The notes under the pieces were generated by a model. The model made no database searches. It had not been told where the DNA came from and saw nothing but the letters and a program-made list of their open reading frames with translations. Of a DNA stretch of 64,000 bases, positions 19,559 to 28,061 are shown one piece after another; the first letter of the stretch is position 1, and each line of letters opens with the position of its first letter. The position numbers and the translations under genes were made by a program. Origin of the DNA: Microbacteriaceae bacterium (GTDB taxonomy: Bacteria; Actinomycetota; Actinomycetes; Actinomycetales; Microbacteriaceae); NCBI GenBank assembly GCA_004297935.1, contig SCRE01000008.1, positions 1-64,000 on the forward strand, in the 5' to 3' direction.

Positions 19559-19779
19559 TCTCGCTCGGTTCGGAGCCCGAGCGGCACGTCTGCTCGCGCG
19601 CCGGCTGCCTGGAGCACGCGGTCTGGCAGATCCGCTGGAGGAATCCGAAGATCCACGCCGCCGACCGCGTGAAGATCTGGCTGGCGTGCGACGAGCACGT
19701 CGACTATCTGCGTGACTTCCTCGGTGCCCGGGACTTTCCGGTGGCCGTGGTCGCGCTCGAGCCGGCGGAAAGCGACTGA
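19555..19779 (+). CDS. small Cys/His-containing conserved protein
   Basis: 74 residues starting at GTG 19555, overlapping the DUF3099 gene by 4 bp. Cysteines at 13 and 18 (C-x4-C), then C45 and H48 in LACDEHVDYL look like a small zinc-binding site. The middle is basic and aromatic (VWQIRWRNPKIH, RVKIWLACDEH). I recall similar short proteins in other actinobacteria behind DUF3099 genes, sometimes with an unhelpful 'acetone carboxylase' label; nothing supports that activity. Function unknown; linkage to a membrane protein suggests a shared role. Confidence 0.8.
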   Translation: MISLGSEPERHVCSRAGCLEHAVWQIRWRNPKIHAADRVKIWLACDEHVDYLRDFLGARDFPVAVVALEPAESD

Positions 19780-19819
19780 CTACGCCAAGCGCCCCGCTGC
19801 AGGAACGGTGTCGTGCCGG

Positions 19820-21418
19820 TCACGCCAGGGCGATCAGGTCCGCGTAGTCCTTGTTCCAGTGGTCTTCGACGCCGTCAGGCAGAATCAGCACCCGTTCGGG
19901 GTTGAGCGCCTCGACCGCGCCGGGGTCGTGGCTGACCAGGACGACGGCCCCTTCGTAGTGCGCGAGCGCGTCGAGGATCTCGGCACGACTGGCCGGATCG
20001 AGGTTGTTGGTCGGCTCATCGAGCAGCAGCACGTTCGCCCCGGAGACGACGATCATCGCCAGCGCCAGGCGAGTCTTCTCGCCGCCGGACAGCACGCCCG
20101 CGAGCTTGTGTGAGTCGTCTCCCGTGAACAGGAACGAGCCGAGCACGCGGCGCGCCTCGGTCTCCGTGAGATGCGGCGAGGAGGCGACCATGTTCTGCAG
20201 CACGCTGCGTTTCACGTCGATGGTCTCGTGTTCTTGCGCGTAGTAGCCGATCCGCAGGCCGTGTCCCGGCTCGATCGACCCGGTGTCTGGTCGGTCGACG
20301 CCGCCGAGGATGCGCAGCAGTGTCGTCTTGCCGGCACCGTTCAGCCCGATCACGACGACCTTGGAGCCACGATCGATCGCCAGGTCGATGGCCGTGAAGA
20401 TCTCGAGCGACCCGTAGCTCTTGCTGAGGTCGCTGGCCATCAGCGGTGTCTTGCCGCACGGTGCCGGAGTCGGGAACCGCAGCTTAGCCACGCGATCGGC
20501 CACTCGAACGTCCTCGAGGCCGGCCAGCAGCTTCTCCGCCCGCGCCACCATCTGGTGTGCGGCAGCGGCCTTGGTCGCCTTGGCGCCGAACTTCGCAGCC
20601 TGGACTTGAAGTGCTCCTGCTTTCTTTTCCGCGTTCGCACGCTCTTTCTTGCGTCGCTCCTCGTCGGCCGCGCGTTGCCGCAGGTAGTTCTTCCACCCCA
20701 TGTTGTAACCATCGATGCACTGCCGGTTGGCATCGAGGTAGAAGACCCGGTTGACGGTCTCGCCGATCAGTTCGACGTCGTGGCTGATCACGATGAATCC
20801 GCCGCTGTAGTTCTTCAGGAAGTCACGCAGCCACACCACAGAGTCGGCATCGAGGTGGTTCGTCGGCTCATCGAGGATCATGGTGTGCGAAGCCGAGAAC
20901 AGGATCCGGGCGAGCTCGATCCGCCGACGCTGGCCTCCGGACAGTGTCTTCAACTGCTGGTCGAGGATGCGGTCCGGCAGGTTCAGATTGCTCGCGATGG
21001 CCGCGGCCTCTGCCTCTGCGGCGTAACCGCCGAGGAGATGGAACTCCTCCTCGAGCCTGCTGTACGCTCTCATCGCGGCCGCACTGACGGCCGTATCGTC
21101 GCTGGCCATGTCATGCGTGGCCTGCTGCATCTTCAGCGCAACCGTGCCGAGTCCGCGGGCGTCCAGGATGCGGGTGCGGGCAAGGTCCTCCGGGTTGCCG
21201 CTGCGCGGGTCCTGCGGCAGGTAGCCGATCTCTCCGTGACGATCGACCGTGCCTGCCGTGGGCAGAGTCTCACCGGCCAGCACTTTGGTGAGCGTGGTCT
21301 TGCCCGCGCCGTTGCGTCCGACCAGACCGATCTTGTCGCCTGCGGCGACGCGAAAGCTGACATCCTGCATGAGCACGCGTGCGCCCACGCGAATCTCGAG
21401 GTCGTGCACGGCAAGCAC
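19820..21418 (-). CDS. ABC-F family ATPase (ribosome-associated)
   Basis: 532 residues with two ABC ATPase domains and no membrane segment. Domain 1 has VGRNGAGKTTLT, LSGGQRRRIELARI and TMILDEPTNHLD; domain 2 has IGLNGAGKTTLLR, LSGGEKTRLALAMI and VLLLDEPTNNLD. The linker between them is Lys/Arg/Glu-rich (EERRKKERANAEKKAGAL), the P-site tRNA interaction motif region of ABC-F proteins. ABC-F proteins act on the ribosome during initiation, elongation or antibiotic protection; this one is close to the housekeeping actinobacterial copy near suf genes (as Rv1473 is in M. tuberculosis) rather than to a typical resistance gene. The start at 21418 (MLAVHDLEIRVG) has no strong ribosome-binding site. 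Confidence 0.9.
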   Translation of the reverse strand: MLAVHDLEIRVGARVLMQDVSFRVAAGDKIGLVGRNGAGKTTLTKVLAGETLPTAGTVDRHGEIGYLPQDPRSGNPEDLARTRILDARGLGTVALKMQQATHDMASDDTAVSAAAMRAYSRLEEEFHLLGGYAAEAEAAAIASNLNLPDRILDQQLKTLSGGQRRRIELARILFSASHTMILDEPTNHLDADSVVWLRDFLKNYSGGFIVISHDVELIGETVNRVFYLDANRQCIDGYNMGWKNYLRQRAADEERRKKERANAEKKAGALQVQAAKFGAKATKAAAAHQMVARAEKLLAGLEDVRVADRVAKLRFPTPAPCGKTPLMASDLSKSYGSLEIFTAIDLAIDRGSKVVVIGLNGAGKTTLLRILGGVDRPDTGSIEPGHGLRIGYYAQEHETIDVKRSVLQNMVASSPHLTETEARRVLGSFLFTGDDSHKLAGVLSGGEKTRLALAMIVVSGANVLLLDEPTNNLDPASRAEILDALAHYEGAVVLVSHDPGAVEALNPERVLILPDGVEDHWNKDYADLIALA

Positions 21419-21472
21419 AGGCGTAGTCCAGTTCTGATCGAAAGCGAAGCGCGCTTGGTCGCGATACGGCCG

Positions 21473-21491
21473 CCCTTCGACAAGCTCAGGG
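21473..21491. repeat. short dispersed-type repeat
   Basis: CCCTTCGACAAGCTCAGGG lies in the 100 bp gap between the ABC-F start and the sufT-like stop. This motif is familiar as a dispersed intergenic element in many bacterial genomes. It has CCCT/AGGG ends that could form a weak hairpin. Only one clear copy is seen in this window. Confidence 0.5.
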
Positions 21492-21517
21492 ACCGAGCCT
21501 ACTCGGCGACCGGCAGG

Positions 21518-21847
21518 TCAAATGGCGAAACCGAGCGCCCGCATCATGTCGCGGCCGTCATCCGTGATCCGCTCCGGCCCCCACGGCGGCATCCAGACCC
21601 AGTTGATCCGGAAGGCCTCCACGACGCCGTCGAGCGACTCGGCGACCTGCTCCTCGATCACATCGGTGAGCGGGCAGCCCGCACTCGTCAACGTCATCGA
21701 GATGACGAGGGCGTCGTTCTCGTCGTCCCAGCCCAGATCGTAGATCAGGCCGAGGTCGACGACGTTGATCCCGAGCTCGGGGTCCATGACGTCTTTCAGC
21801 GCTTCTTCGATCGTGTCGTACTTCGAAGGTGCAAGCGTGGAGACCAT
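21518..21847 (-). CDS. sufT: SufT-like metal-sulfur cluster assembly factor (DUF59/MIP18)
   Basis: 109 residues. IEEALKDVMDPELGINVVDLGLIYD is the DUF59 core (seen as DVMDPELGINVVDLGLIYD), with TSAGCPLTDVIEEQV carrying the conserved Cys and WVWMPPWGPERIT at the C-terminus. Proteins of this type help mature Fe-S proteins and sit at the end of suf operons in actinobacteria and firmicutes. It is 4 bp downstream of sufC and presumably cotranscribed with it. The C-terminal DDGRDMMRALGFAI is usual for the family. Confidence 0.9.
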   Translation of the reverse strand: MVSTLAPSKYDTIEEALKDVMDPELGINVVDLGLIYDLGWDDENDALVISMTLTSAGCPLTDVIEEQVAESLDGVVEAFRINWVWMPPWGPERITDDGRDMMRALGFAI

Positions 21848-21851
21848 GGTG

Positions 21852-22619
21852 CTAGCTTACGCTCGCATCGGCGTCGAGGAACCGGTCGTAGCCCTCGTCT
21901 TCGAGACGGTCGGCCAATTCACGACCGCCCTCTTCCGCAACCCGGCCGGCCACGAACACGTGCACGAAGTCCGGCTTGATGTAGCGCAGGATGCGGGTGT
22001 AGTGCGTGATCAGCAGAATGCCGAGGCCGGTCGCGTCGTGTGCACGGTTGACACCCTGAGCGACGATCTTCAGCGCGTCGACGTCGAGCCCGGAATCCGT
22101 CTCGTCGAGGATGGCGAAGCGCGGCTTGAGCAGTTCGAGCTGCAGGATCTCGTTGCGCTTCTTCTCACCGCCGGAGAAGCCTTCGTTCACATTGCGGTCG
22201 GCGAACTGCTTGTCCATGCGCAGCTTGCCCATCGCATCGCGCACCTCCTTCATCCAGGTGCGGATCGCGGGGGCCTCCCCGTCGATCGCGGTCTTCGCGG
22301 TGCGGAGGAAGTTCGAGTTGGTGACGCCGGGGATCTCGACCGGGTACTGCATGGCCAGGAACAGCCCGGCGCGGGCACGCGCGTCGACCGTCATCGCGAG
22401 CACGTCCTCACCGTCCAGCGTGATCGTGCCCTGTGTCGCCCGGTACTTCGGGTGCCCGGCGATGGTGTAGGCGAGCGTCGATTTTCCAGACCCGTTGGGG
22501 CCCATGACGGCGTGGATCTCGCCGGTGCGGATGGTCAGGTCGACCCCGCGGAGGATCTCCTTGACCCCCTGATCGGTGTCGACGGTCACGTGGAGGTCGT
22601 GGATCTCAAGAACAGACAT
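21852..22619 (-). CDS. sufC: Fe-S cluster assembly ATPase SufC
   Basis: 255 residues of ABC ATPase without membrane segments. Walker A is MGPNGSGKST (about 39-48); the Q-loop region FLAMQYPVEIPGV is typical of SufC, followed by FSGGEKKRNEILQL (signature) and FAILDETDSGLDVDAL (Walker B and D-loop). SufC drives SufB-SufD scaffold rearrangement. ATG 22619 gives the standard N-terminus MSVLEIHDLHV. It follows the Rieske gene by 5 bp. The frame is open upstream but the extra residues are antisense-like. Confidence 0.96.
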   Translation of the reverse strand: MSVLEIHDLHVTVDTDQGVKEILRGVDLTIRTGEIHAVMGPNGSGKSTLAYTIAGHPKYRATQGTITLDGEDVLAMTVDARARAGLFLAMQYPVEIPGVTNSNFLRTAKTAIDGEAPAIRTWMKEVRDAMGKLRMDKQFADRNVNEGFSGGEKKRNEILQLELLKPRFAILDETDSGLDVDALKIVAQGVNRAHDATGLGILLITHYTRILRYIKPDFVHVFVAGRVAEEGGRELADRLEDEGYDRFLDADASVS

Positions 22620-22624
22620 GGCTT

Positions 22625-22954
22625 CTAGATTTCTTTCGTGTTGTGCGGGTCGATGAAAATATCGCCGTCGACGATCTCGATCTCGTAGACGGGGACGGGC
22701 TCGTAGGCGGGCAGGTTCAGCGGCTTGCCCGAGATCAACGAAAACCGGGAACCGTGCGCCCAGCATTCGATGGTCTCGCCCTCGATGAACCCCTCCGACA
22801 GGGAGATCTCACCGTGCGTGCAGGTATCGCCGATGGCGTGGATGTCGCCCGCCGAGTCTCTGACGAGCGCGATCGGCATGCCGTCGATGACGACTCGTCT
22901 CGCCTGGTTCTCGACGAGCTCGGCCGCCGCGCACACGCGCGTCGCCGTGGTCAC
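22625..22954 (-). CDS. Rieske [2Fe-2S] ferredoxin-like protein in the suf operon
   Basis: 109 residues. The Rieske ligands are C45 and H47 in CTHG and C64 and H67 in CWAH, with spacing like that of ring-hydroxylating dioxygenase ferredoxins; a third strand (SRFSLISGKPLNLPAYEPVPVY, seen in parts) completes the fold. It is soluble. It lies between sufD and sufC and overlaps sufD by GTGA, so production is tied to cluster assembly. Rieske proteins occur in actinobacterial suf operons; the role is unproved, perhaps electron supply to or a sensor for assembly. Start is GTG 22954. Confidence 0.92.
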   Translation of the reverse strand: MTTATRVCAAAELVENQARRVVIDGMPIALVRDSAGDIHAIGDTCTHGEISLSEGFIEGETIECWAHGSRFSLISGKPLNLPAYEPVPVYEIEIVDGDIFIDPHNTKEI

Positions 22955-24171
22955 GCGCTCACCTCGACGGCGTCGAACCGCTCACCGGCGAGCTCGGCTT
23001 CGATGGCGTGCTGCAGACGCTCTTCGAGCTCGGGCACGTCGATGCGCTGGATGACTTCGATGAGGAAGCCGCGAACGACGAGTCGTCGTGCTTCCTCTTC
23101 GGTGATCCCACGCGACTCCAGGTAGAACAGCTGCTCGTCGTCGAACCGGCCGGTGGCGCTGGCGTGGCCGGCACCGAGGATGTCACCGGTCTCGATCTCG
23201 AGGTTGGGTTCCGAGTCTGCGCGCGTCCCGTCGGTGAGCACGAGATTGCGGTTCTGTTCATAGCTGTCCGTGCCGGCGGCATCCGGGCCGATCAGCACAT
23301 CGCCGATCCACACGGTGTGGGCGCCCTGGCCCTGCAGCGCGCCCTTGTAGTTCACCCGGCTACGGCCGTGCGCGGCCTCGTGGAACACGTAGACCTGTTG
23401 TTCGAGGTGTTGGTCCGCGTCGGCGAAGTAGACGCCGAGCATCTCGACGTCGGCGCCGGTCCCGGCCAGTCGCGTCGTCGGGTTCAACCGCACGACCGCT
23501 CCGCCGAGAGAGACGACGACGTGCTTGAAGAAGGCGTCGCGGCCCACTGTTGCGAAGTGGCTTGCCGCATGCACCGACGCATCGTCCCATTCCTGCACGG
23601 AGACGACGGTCAGCCGAGCCGACTCCCCCACGATGATCTCGACGTTCTCGGCCAGTCGTGCGATGCCGGTGCCGCGCAGGATCACCGTGCCGGTGCTGAA
23701 CGGTGCGGCCTCGATGATGGTGTGGGCGGCCCGGGGGCCGTCGCCGAGGTCGGAGCGTGTGACGGTCACCGTGGCGGGATCCTCGCCCGAGACGACGATC
23801 GACAGCGCCTTGCGGAACGAACTCCAGGCGTTGGCGGATGCGCGATCCTCCGGCAATCCGGCGGTGCCGATTCTCGGGTCGTCCGGGTTGACCCAGCGGA
23901 TGTCCACGCCCGGGACCGGATCTGCCGCATAGTCGTATGCCGAACCGTCGAGGTCACCGCCGATGAGGTCGCCGATCTGAGCGATCGGAGTGCGCTTCCA
24001 GACCATCTCGTGTCCGGTGACCGCCGGGAAATCGTCGACGTCGGTGGATCGGAATCGCCCGGCGCGCGACTGCACCGGGAGCAGCGTGTATTCGCCGTCC
24101 TTGTGGTGGGTGAGTCCGTGCTCGGTTTCGATCGGGTCCGTGGTTACAGTCTGAGTGGCTGCGGAGCTCAT
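22951..24171 (-). CDS. sufD: Fe-S cluster assembly protein SufD
   Basis: 406 residues of the SufB/SufD family. The N-terminal part is variable and the core beta-helix region shows IARLAENVEIIVGESARLTVVS, VYFADADQHLEQQVYVFHEAAHG and KGALQGQGAHTVWIGDVLIGPDA (seen in parts). The C-terminus RGITEEEARRLVVRGFLIEVIQ is the SufD/SufB tail that contacts the partner. It forms the SufBC2D scaffold. Its ATG follows the sufB TAA with no gap, and its end overlaps the Rieske gene, so it sits in the middle of a tight operon. Confidence 0.94.
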   Translation of the reverse strand: MSSAATQTVTTDPIETEHGLTHHKDGEYTLLPVQSRAGRFRSTDVDDFPAVTGHEMVWKRTPIAQIGDLIGGDLDGSAYDYAADPVPGVDIRWVNPDDPRIGTAGLPEDRASANAWSSFRKALSIVVSGEDPATVTVTRSDLGDGPRAAHTIIEAAPFSTGTVILRGTGIARLAENVEIIVGESARLTVVSVQEWDDASVHAASHFATVGRDAFFKHVVVSLGGAVVRLNPTTRLAGTGADVEMLGVYFADADQHLEQQVYVFHEAAHGRSRVNYKGALQGQGAHTVWIGDVLIGPDAAGTDSYEQNRNLVLTDGTRADSEPNLEIETGDILGAGHASATGRFDDEQLFYLESRGITEEEARRLVVRGFLIEVIQRIDVPELEERLQHAIEAELAGERFDAVEVSA

Positions 24172-25590
24172 TTAACCGACGGATCCTTCCATGCCCATTT
24201 CGATGAGCTTGTTGAGTTCGAGTGCGTATTCCATGGGGAGTTCGCGAGCGATCGGCTCGATGAACCCGCGCACGATCATCGCCATGGCCTCGTCTTCCGG
24301 CATGCCCCGGCTCATCAGGTAGAACAGTTGCTCCGCGCTGACCTTGGACACGGTCGCCTCGTGTCCGAGTTCGACATCGTCGACTCGGATATCGATCGAC
24401 GGATAGGTGTCCGACCGCGAGATCGGATCGACCAGCAGCGCGTCACAGCGCACGGTGTTCGCGGCGTGGTGCGCCGTGGGATCCACTCGCACCTCACCGC
24501 GATAGCCGGAACGGCCGCCGCCGCGTGCGATCGACTTGGAGACGATCGACGATTGCGTGTACGGCGCCATGTGGATCATCTTCGCGCCGGCATCCTGGTG
24601 TTGCCCCGGGCCCGCGAATGCGACGGAGAGGGTCTCGCCCTTCGCATGCTCACCGACGAGATAGATCGACGGATACTTCATCGTCACCTTCGAGCCGATG
24701 TTGCCGTCGACCCATTCCATCGTCGCTCCCTCGTGGGCCATGGCGCGCTTGGTGACCAGGTTGTACACGTTGTTCGACCAGTTCTGGATGGTGGTGTAGC
24801 GCACCCGGGCGTTCTTCTTCACCACGATCTCGACCACCGCGGAGTGCAGCGAGTCCGAGGTGTAGATCGGTGCGGTGCATCCCTCGATGTAGTGGACATA
24901 ACTTCCCTCGTCCGCGATGATCAGGGTGCGCTCGAACTGCCCCATGTTCTCCGTGTTGATACGGAAATACGCTTGCAGCGGGATCTTCACGTGCACGCCC
25001 GGCGGCACGTACACGAAGGAACCGCCCGACCAGGCCGCTGTGTTCAGCGCGGCGAACTTGTTGTCGCCGGCGGGGATGATGGTGCCGAAGTACTCTTCGA
25101 AGTATTCCGGATGCTCGCGCAACGCGGTGTCGGTGTCCGTGAAGATGACGCCTTGCGCCGCGAGGTCCTCACGGATCTGGTGGTAGACCACCTCGGACTC
25201 GTACTGCGCCGTCACACCGGCGACGAGGCGAGAACGCTCTGCCTCCGGGATGCCGATTCGTTCGTAGGTGTTCTTGATGTCGTCTGGCAGGTCTTCCCAG
25301 GTCTGAGCCTGCTTCTCGGTGGACCGCACGAAGTATTTGATGTTGTCGAAGTCGATCTCGGATAGATCCGCACCCCAGGACGGCATGGGTTTGCGCTCGA
25401 AAACCTGCAACGCTCGCAGCCGCCGCTGTTTCATCCACTCCGGCTCGTTCTTCAACCGCGAGATGTCTTCAACCACCTCCGGCGAAATGCCTCGGCGAGC
25501 GGATGCCCCGGCCGCGTCGGAATCGGACCAACCGAACTCGTATTGACCGAGGCTATCGAGTTCAGGACGGTCGATCAGAACATCTGACAT
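24172..25590 (-). CDS. sufB: Fe-S cluster assembly protein SufB
   Basis: 472 residues. Signatures are [70 protein letters not shown] with the cluster-related Cys, and [12 protein letters not shown]-like [17 protein letters not shown] at the end. SufB receives sulfur and builds the cluster with SufD and SufC. ATG 25590 was chosen because GAGGAAG lies five to eight bases upstream. As first gene of the operon it is divergent from ctaA across 278 bp containing an 18 bp palindrome. No SufR-type regulator gene precedes it. Confidence 0.96.
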   Translation of the reverse strand: MSDVLIDRPELDSLGQYEFGWSDSDAAGASARRGISPEVVEDISRLKNEPEWMKQRRLRALQVFERKPMPSWGADLSEIDFDNIKYFVRSTEKQAQTWEDLPDDIKNTYERIGIPEAERSRLVAGVTAQYESEVVYHQIREDLAAQGVIFTDTDTALREHPEYFEEYFGTIIPAGDNKFAALNTAAWSGGSFVYVPPGVHVKIPLQAYFRINTENMGQFERTLIIADEGSYVHYIEGCTAPIYTSDSLHSAVVEIVVKKNARVRYTTIQNWSNNVYNLVTKRAMAHEGATMEWVDGNIGSKVTMKYPSIYLVGEHAKGETLSVAFAGPGQHQDAGAKMIHMAPYTQSSIVSKSIARGGGRSGYRGEVRVDPTAHHAANTVRCDALLVDPISRSDTYPSIDIRVDDVELGHEATVSKVSAEQLFYLMSRGMPEDEAMAMIVRGFIEPIARELPMEYALELNKLIEMGMEGSVG

Positions 25591-25868
25591 TGCTTCCTCA
25601 TTTCCTACCATCCGTAACCGGTTATCAGTCCGGCTCATTCCCTGCGGTCGATGCCGTGCGGCATCGCAGCGGGTGCAGATTGTGCGGATGGCTGGTGTGC
25701 GTACCTAAGATAATCAAGTACATGGGCGACGGTGCCCTGGCCGTCGACCAGGTCTGAGATGAAGCGGACCCGAGATGACGGCACGCGCAGGTGCGCGCGC
25801 TTCTTGAACGCCCTGATTCTACAGGCTGATGCTGAGATTAGTAGGGGTGCCGGCGCGTCGGTCTGCCG
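25591..25868. promoter_or_regulatory. sufB/ctaA divergent intergenic region with palindrome
   Basis: The 278 bp region should hold both promoters. CGATGCCGTGCGGCATCG at 25649-25666 is a perfect palindrome (8+8 bp, TG spacer) 59 bp from the sufB ATG. Further on, GTACCTAAGATAATCAAGTAC at 25701-25721 (here described in parts: GTACCT, an AT-rich centre, AAGTAC) is a near-symmetric AT-rich segment that contains -10-like hexamers on both strands. I see no convincing gene. Confidence 0.5.
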
Positions 25869-26861
25869 ATGGCCCACGTAACGAACGGAAATGTCCCAGT
25901 GAATCAGTCTCGAGTTCGCACCGGTGAACGCACGACGAGCGGTGCGCACGGCCCGCTCGTCCGATTCTGGGCGTGGTTGCCGGATCGCGTGGATTCTCGG
26001 GTGCGGGTGCTGGGCTGGTTGTCACTGATCTGGCAGGTCATCCTGGTCGGCACCGGTGGAGCAGTGCGCTTGACGGGTTCGGGGCTCGGGTGCACCACCT
26101 GGCCGAAATGCACGGCAGGGTCGCTGGTGACGACCCCGGAGATGGGCATCCACGGCGTCATCGAATTCACCAACCGGATGCTGACGGTCGTCTTGACCAT
26201 CGTCGTGATCGTCATGTTCGTGTTGGTCCTGCGATTGCGCAAATCGCGCCCGGAGTTGTTCTGGCTGAGCTTCTGGATCGGCATGAGCATCCCGGTGCAG
26301 GCTGTCATCGGCGGCATCACGGTGCTCATGCATCTGAATCCGTACGTCGTCGGATTCCATTTCCTCGTCTCGATGGTGTTGGTCGCCCTTGCCGCCGCTC
26401 TCCTGCTGAGGGTCTACGCGGTGCCTGGACCGCGCGCCCTGGCCGTGCCGGGCTGGTTCGCCTTCACCGCGTGGTCGCTGAGCGCTTTCGTCGCCATCAC
26501 GGTCGTTCTGGGCGTCCTGACATCGGGCTCAGGCCCGCACCCCGGCAACTCGGGGACACCGCGCAACGGTCTGGATACCGACCTGATGGAGCGGCTGCAC
26601 TCCCTGCCCGCCTACGTGACGGCCGGCTTGACCCTGCTGCTGATCGGTGCCGCGATCGGCATCGCCGTCGGCCCGGTGCGGCGCTGGCTTTTCGCTCTCG
26701 TCGTCGTAGAGATCGTGCAGATCGGAGTCGGGCTGCTGCAGTCCAATATCGGGCTTCCCGGCTATCTGGTCGGAATCCACCTGGTGCTGGCCAGCATCCT
26801 GGTCTCGGTTGCCGTCGCGATGATGCTGAATCTGAAGCAGCCGACGCTAAAACGGCAGTAA
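25869..26861 (+). CDS. ctaA: heme A synthase (COX15/CtaA)
   Basis: 330 residues with about eight membrane segments. [26 protein letters not shown] is the CtaA entry (seen as [19 protein letters not shown]) and [14 protein letters not shown] carries the heme-binding His region; further His residues lie in [14 protein letters not shown] and GIHLVLASI. The enzyme oxidises the C8 methyl of heme O to give heme A for the aa3 oxidase, and pairs with CtaB next door. ATG 25869 is listed; GTG 25899 (VNQSRVRTG) has ACGGAA eight bases upstream and may be the true start. Its 3' end overlaps the convergent ctaB end by 15 bp. Confidence 0.92.
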   Translation: MAHVTNGNVPVNQSRVRTGERTTSGAHGPLVRFWAWLPDRVDSRVRVLGWLSLIWQVILVGTGGAVRLTGSGLGCTTWPKCTAGSLVTTPEMGIHGVIEFTNRMLTVVLTIVVIVMFVLVLRLRKSRPELFWLSFWIGMSIPVQAVIGGITVLMHLNPYVVGFHFLVSMVLVALAAALLLRVYAVPGPRALAVPGWFAFTAWSLSAFVAITVVLGVLTSGSGPHPGNSGTPRNGLDTDLMERLHSLPAYVTAGLTLLLIGAAIGIAVGPVRRWLFALVVVEIVQIGVGLLQSNIGLPGYLVGIHLVLASILVSVAVAMMLNLKQPTLKRQ

Positions 26862-27776
26862 CGGCAGCAGCGGATCGATCGCGATCGCCAGGAAGAGCAG
26901 TGACAGATACGTGATCGAGCCGTGGAACACGCGCATCGGCGAGACGTTCTCGTGTCGGATCGCCAGGTCGTACAGGCGGTGCGTCTCGAAGACGAACCAT
27001 CCGCCGGAGGCGAGCGCCGTGACCGTGTAGACGATTCCCATATGCGCGACCGGGATCAGCAGGAGCGAACAGGCAACGGTGGCCCACGCGTACAGAATCG
27101 TCTGCAGCCCGACGAAAGCACGGCCACGCATGACCGCGAGCATCGGAACCCCGGCGGACTGGTAGTCGTCGCGGTATTTCATCGACAACGGCCAGTAGTG
27201 CGGCGGGGTCCACAGGAAGATGACGCCGAACAGAATCCATGGCGCCCAGTCGAGGGACCCGGTGACGGCCGACCATCCGATCAGGACCGGGAAGCATCCG
27301 GCGATTCCGCCCCAGATGATGTTCTGCTCCGTCCGACGCTTGAGGATCAGCGTGTAGATGACGACATAGAAGAAGATCGCGATCACGGACAGCAATGCGG
27401 TCAGCCAGTTCGTCGTGAGATACAGCCATACCGTCGACGCGACGGCCAGTATCCAGGAGAAGATCAGGGCAGCCCGGGGGGTGAGCTCGCCGGTGACCAG
27501 GGGACGGTCCTTGGTCCGCCGCATGATCTTGTCGATGTCGCGGTCTATATAGCAGTTGAACGATGCCGCGCTGCCCGCGCTGAGTGCCCCGCCGATCACC
27601 GTGGCGATGATCAGCCAGACGCTCGGCAGACCCCGGTCGGCGAGGATCATCACCGGAACCGTCGTGACGAGCAAGAGCTCCATCACGCGCGGTTTGGTCA
27701 GCGACAGGTACGCTTTGAACGTTCGCTTGAAACCGATGCGACCGGGCGTCGCCCGGTTCTCTACAGCAACGTCCAT
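26847..27776 (-). CDS. ctaB: protoheme IX farnesyltransferase (heme O synthase)
   Basis: 309 residues, a UbiA-family prenyltransferase with about nine membrane segments. [20 protein letters not shown] opens the core; [20 protein letters not shown] holds the first Asp-rich (DxxxD) motif, and [20 protein letters not shown] the second acidic region (each under the family pattern). It attaches farnesyl to heme B to make heme O, the substrate of CtaA. ATG 27776 has AGAGGGG upstream. The frame is open further upstream without family character. It is divergent from tkt, the order seen in many actinobacteria. Confidence 0.95.
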   Translation of the reverse strand: MDVAVENRATPGRIGFKRTFKAYLSLTKPRVMELLLVTTVPVMILADRGLPSVWLIIATVIGGALSAGSAASFNCYIDRDIDKIMRRTKDRPLVTGELTPRAALIFSWILAVASTVWLYLTTNWLTALLSVIAIFFYVVIYTLILKRRTEQNIIWGGIAGCFPVLIGWSAVTGSLDWAPWILFGVIFLWTPPHYWPLSMKYRDDYQSAGVPMLAVMRGRAFVGLQTILYAWATVACSLLLIPVAHMGIVYTVTALASGGWFVFETHRLYDLAIRHENVSPMRVFHGSITYLSLLFLAIAIDPLLPLLPF

Positions 27777-27893
27777 TACCCCTCTAACGCAGTCAAGTCT
27801 TGAACGACAGTCTAGATCATCGGCCGAAACCAGGACGAGGGCCCCGGCCATCGCCGCGCGACGACGCACGAGTGGAGCGGGCCTCGTCTTCTC

Positions 27894-27899
27894 TATACT
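27894..27899 (+). promoter_or_regulatory. possible -10 element ahead of tkt
   Basis: TATACT lies in the 285 bp ctaB-tkt gap, about 165 bp before the tkt GTG. No good -35 hexamer is found 16-18 bp upstream (AGTGGA). If used, it gives a leader of about 155 nt. The rest of this gap shows no gene; the other end presumably holds the ctaB promoter. Confidence 0.3.
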
Positions 27900-28061
27900 T
27901 GGAAGTGCTCGCCTCCCGGCGCGCCCTGCTTCAACTGCACCGCTCGCGGTCTGTCGGTGGCGAGACGAACCGGTGCCGATGACGTCTTCGGCGTGCACTA
28001 CCTCTAACCGGGCGGCCGCCTTGCTGGTGTGCCCCCTCGAAATGAGAAGGGTCATTTACCA

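Noticed and set aside
25635-25949. Minus-strand open frame of 104 codons between sufB and ctaA
   Set aside because: It looks like a possible small regulator upstream of suf, but no helix-turn-helix or Cys ligands are present and it overlaps the start of ctaA.
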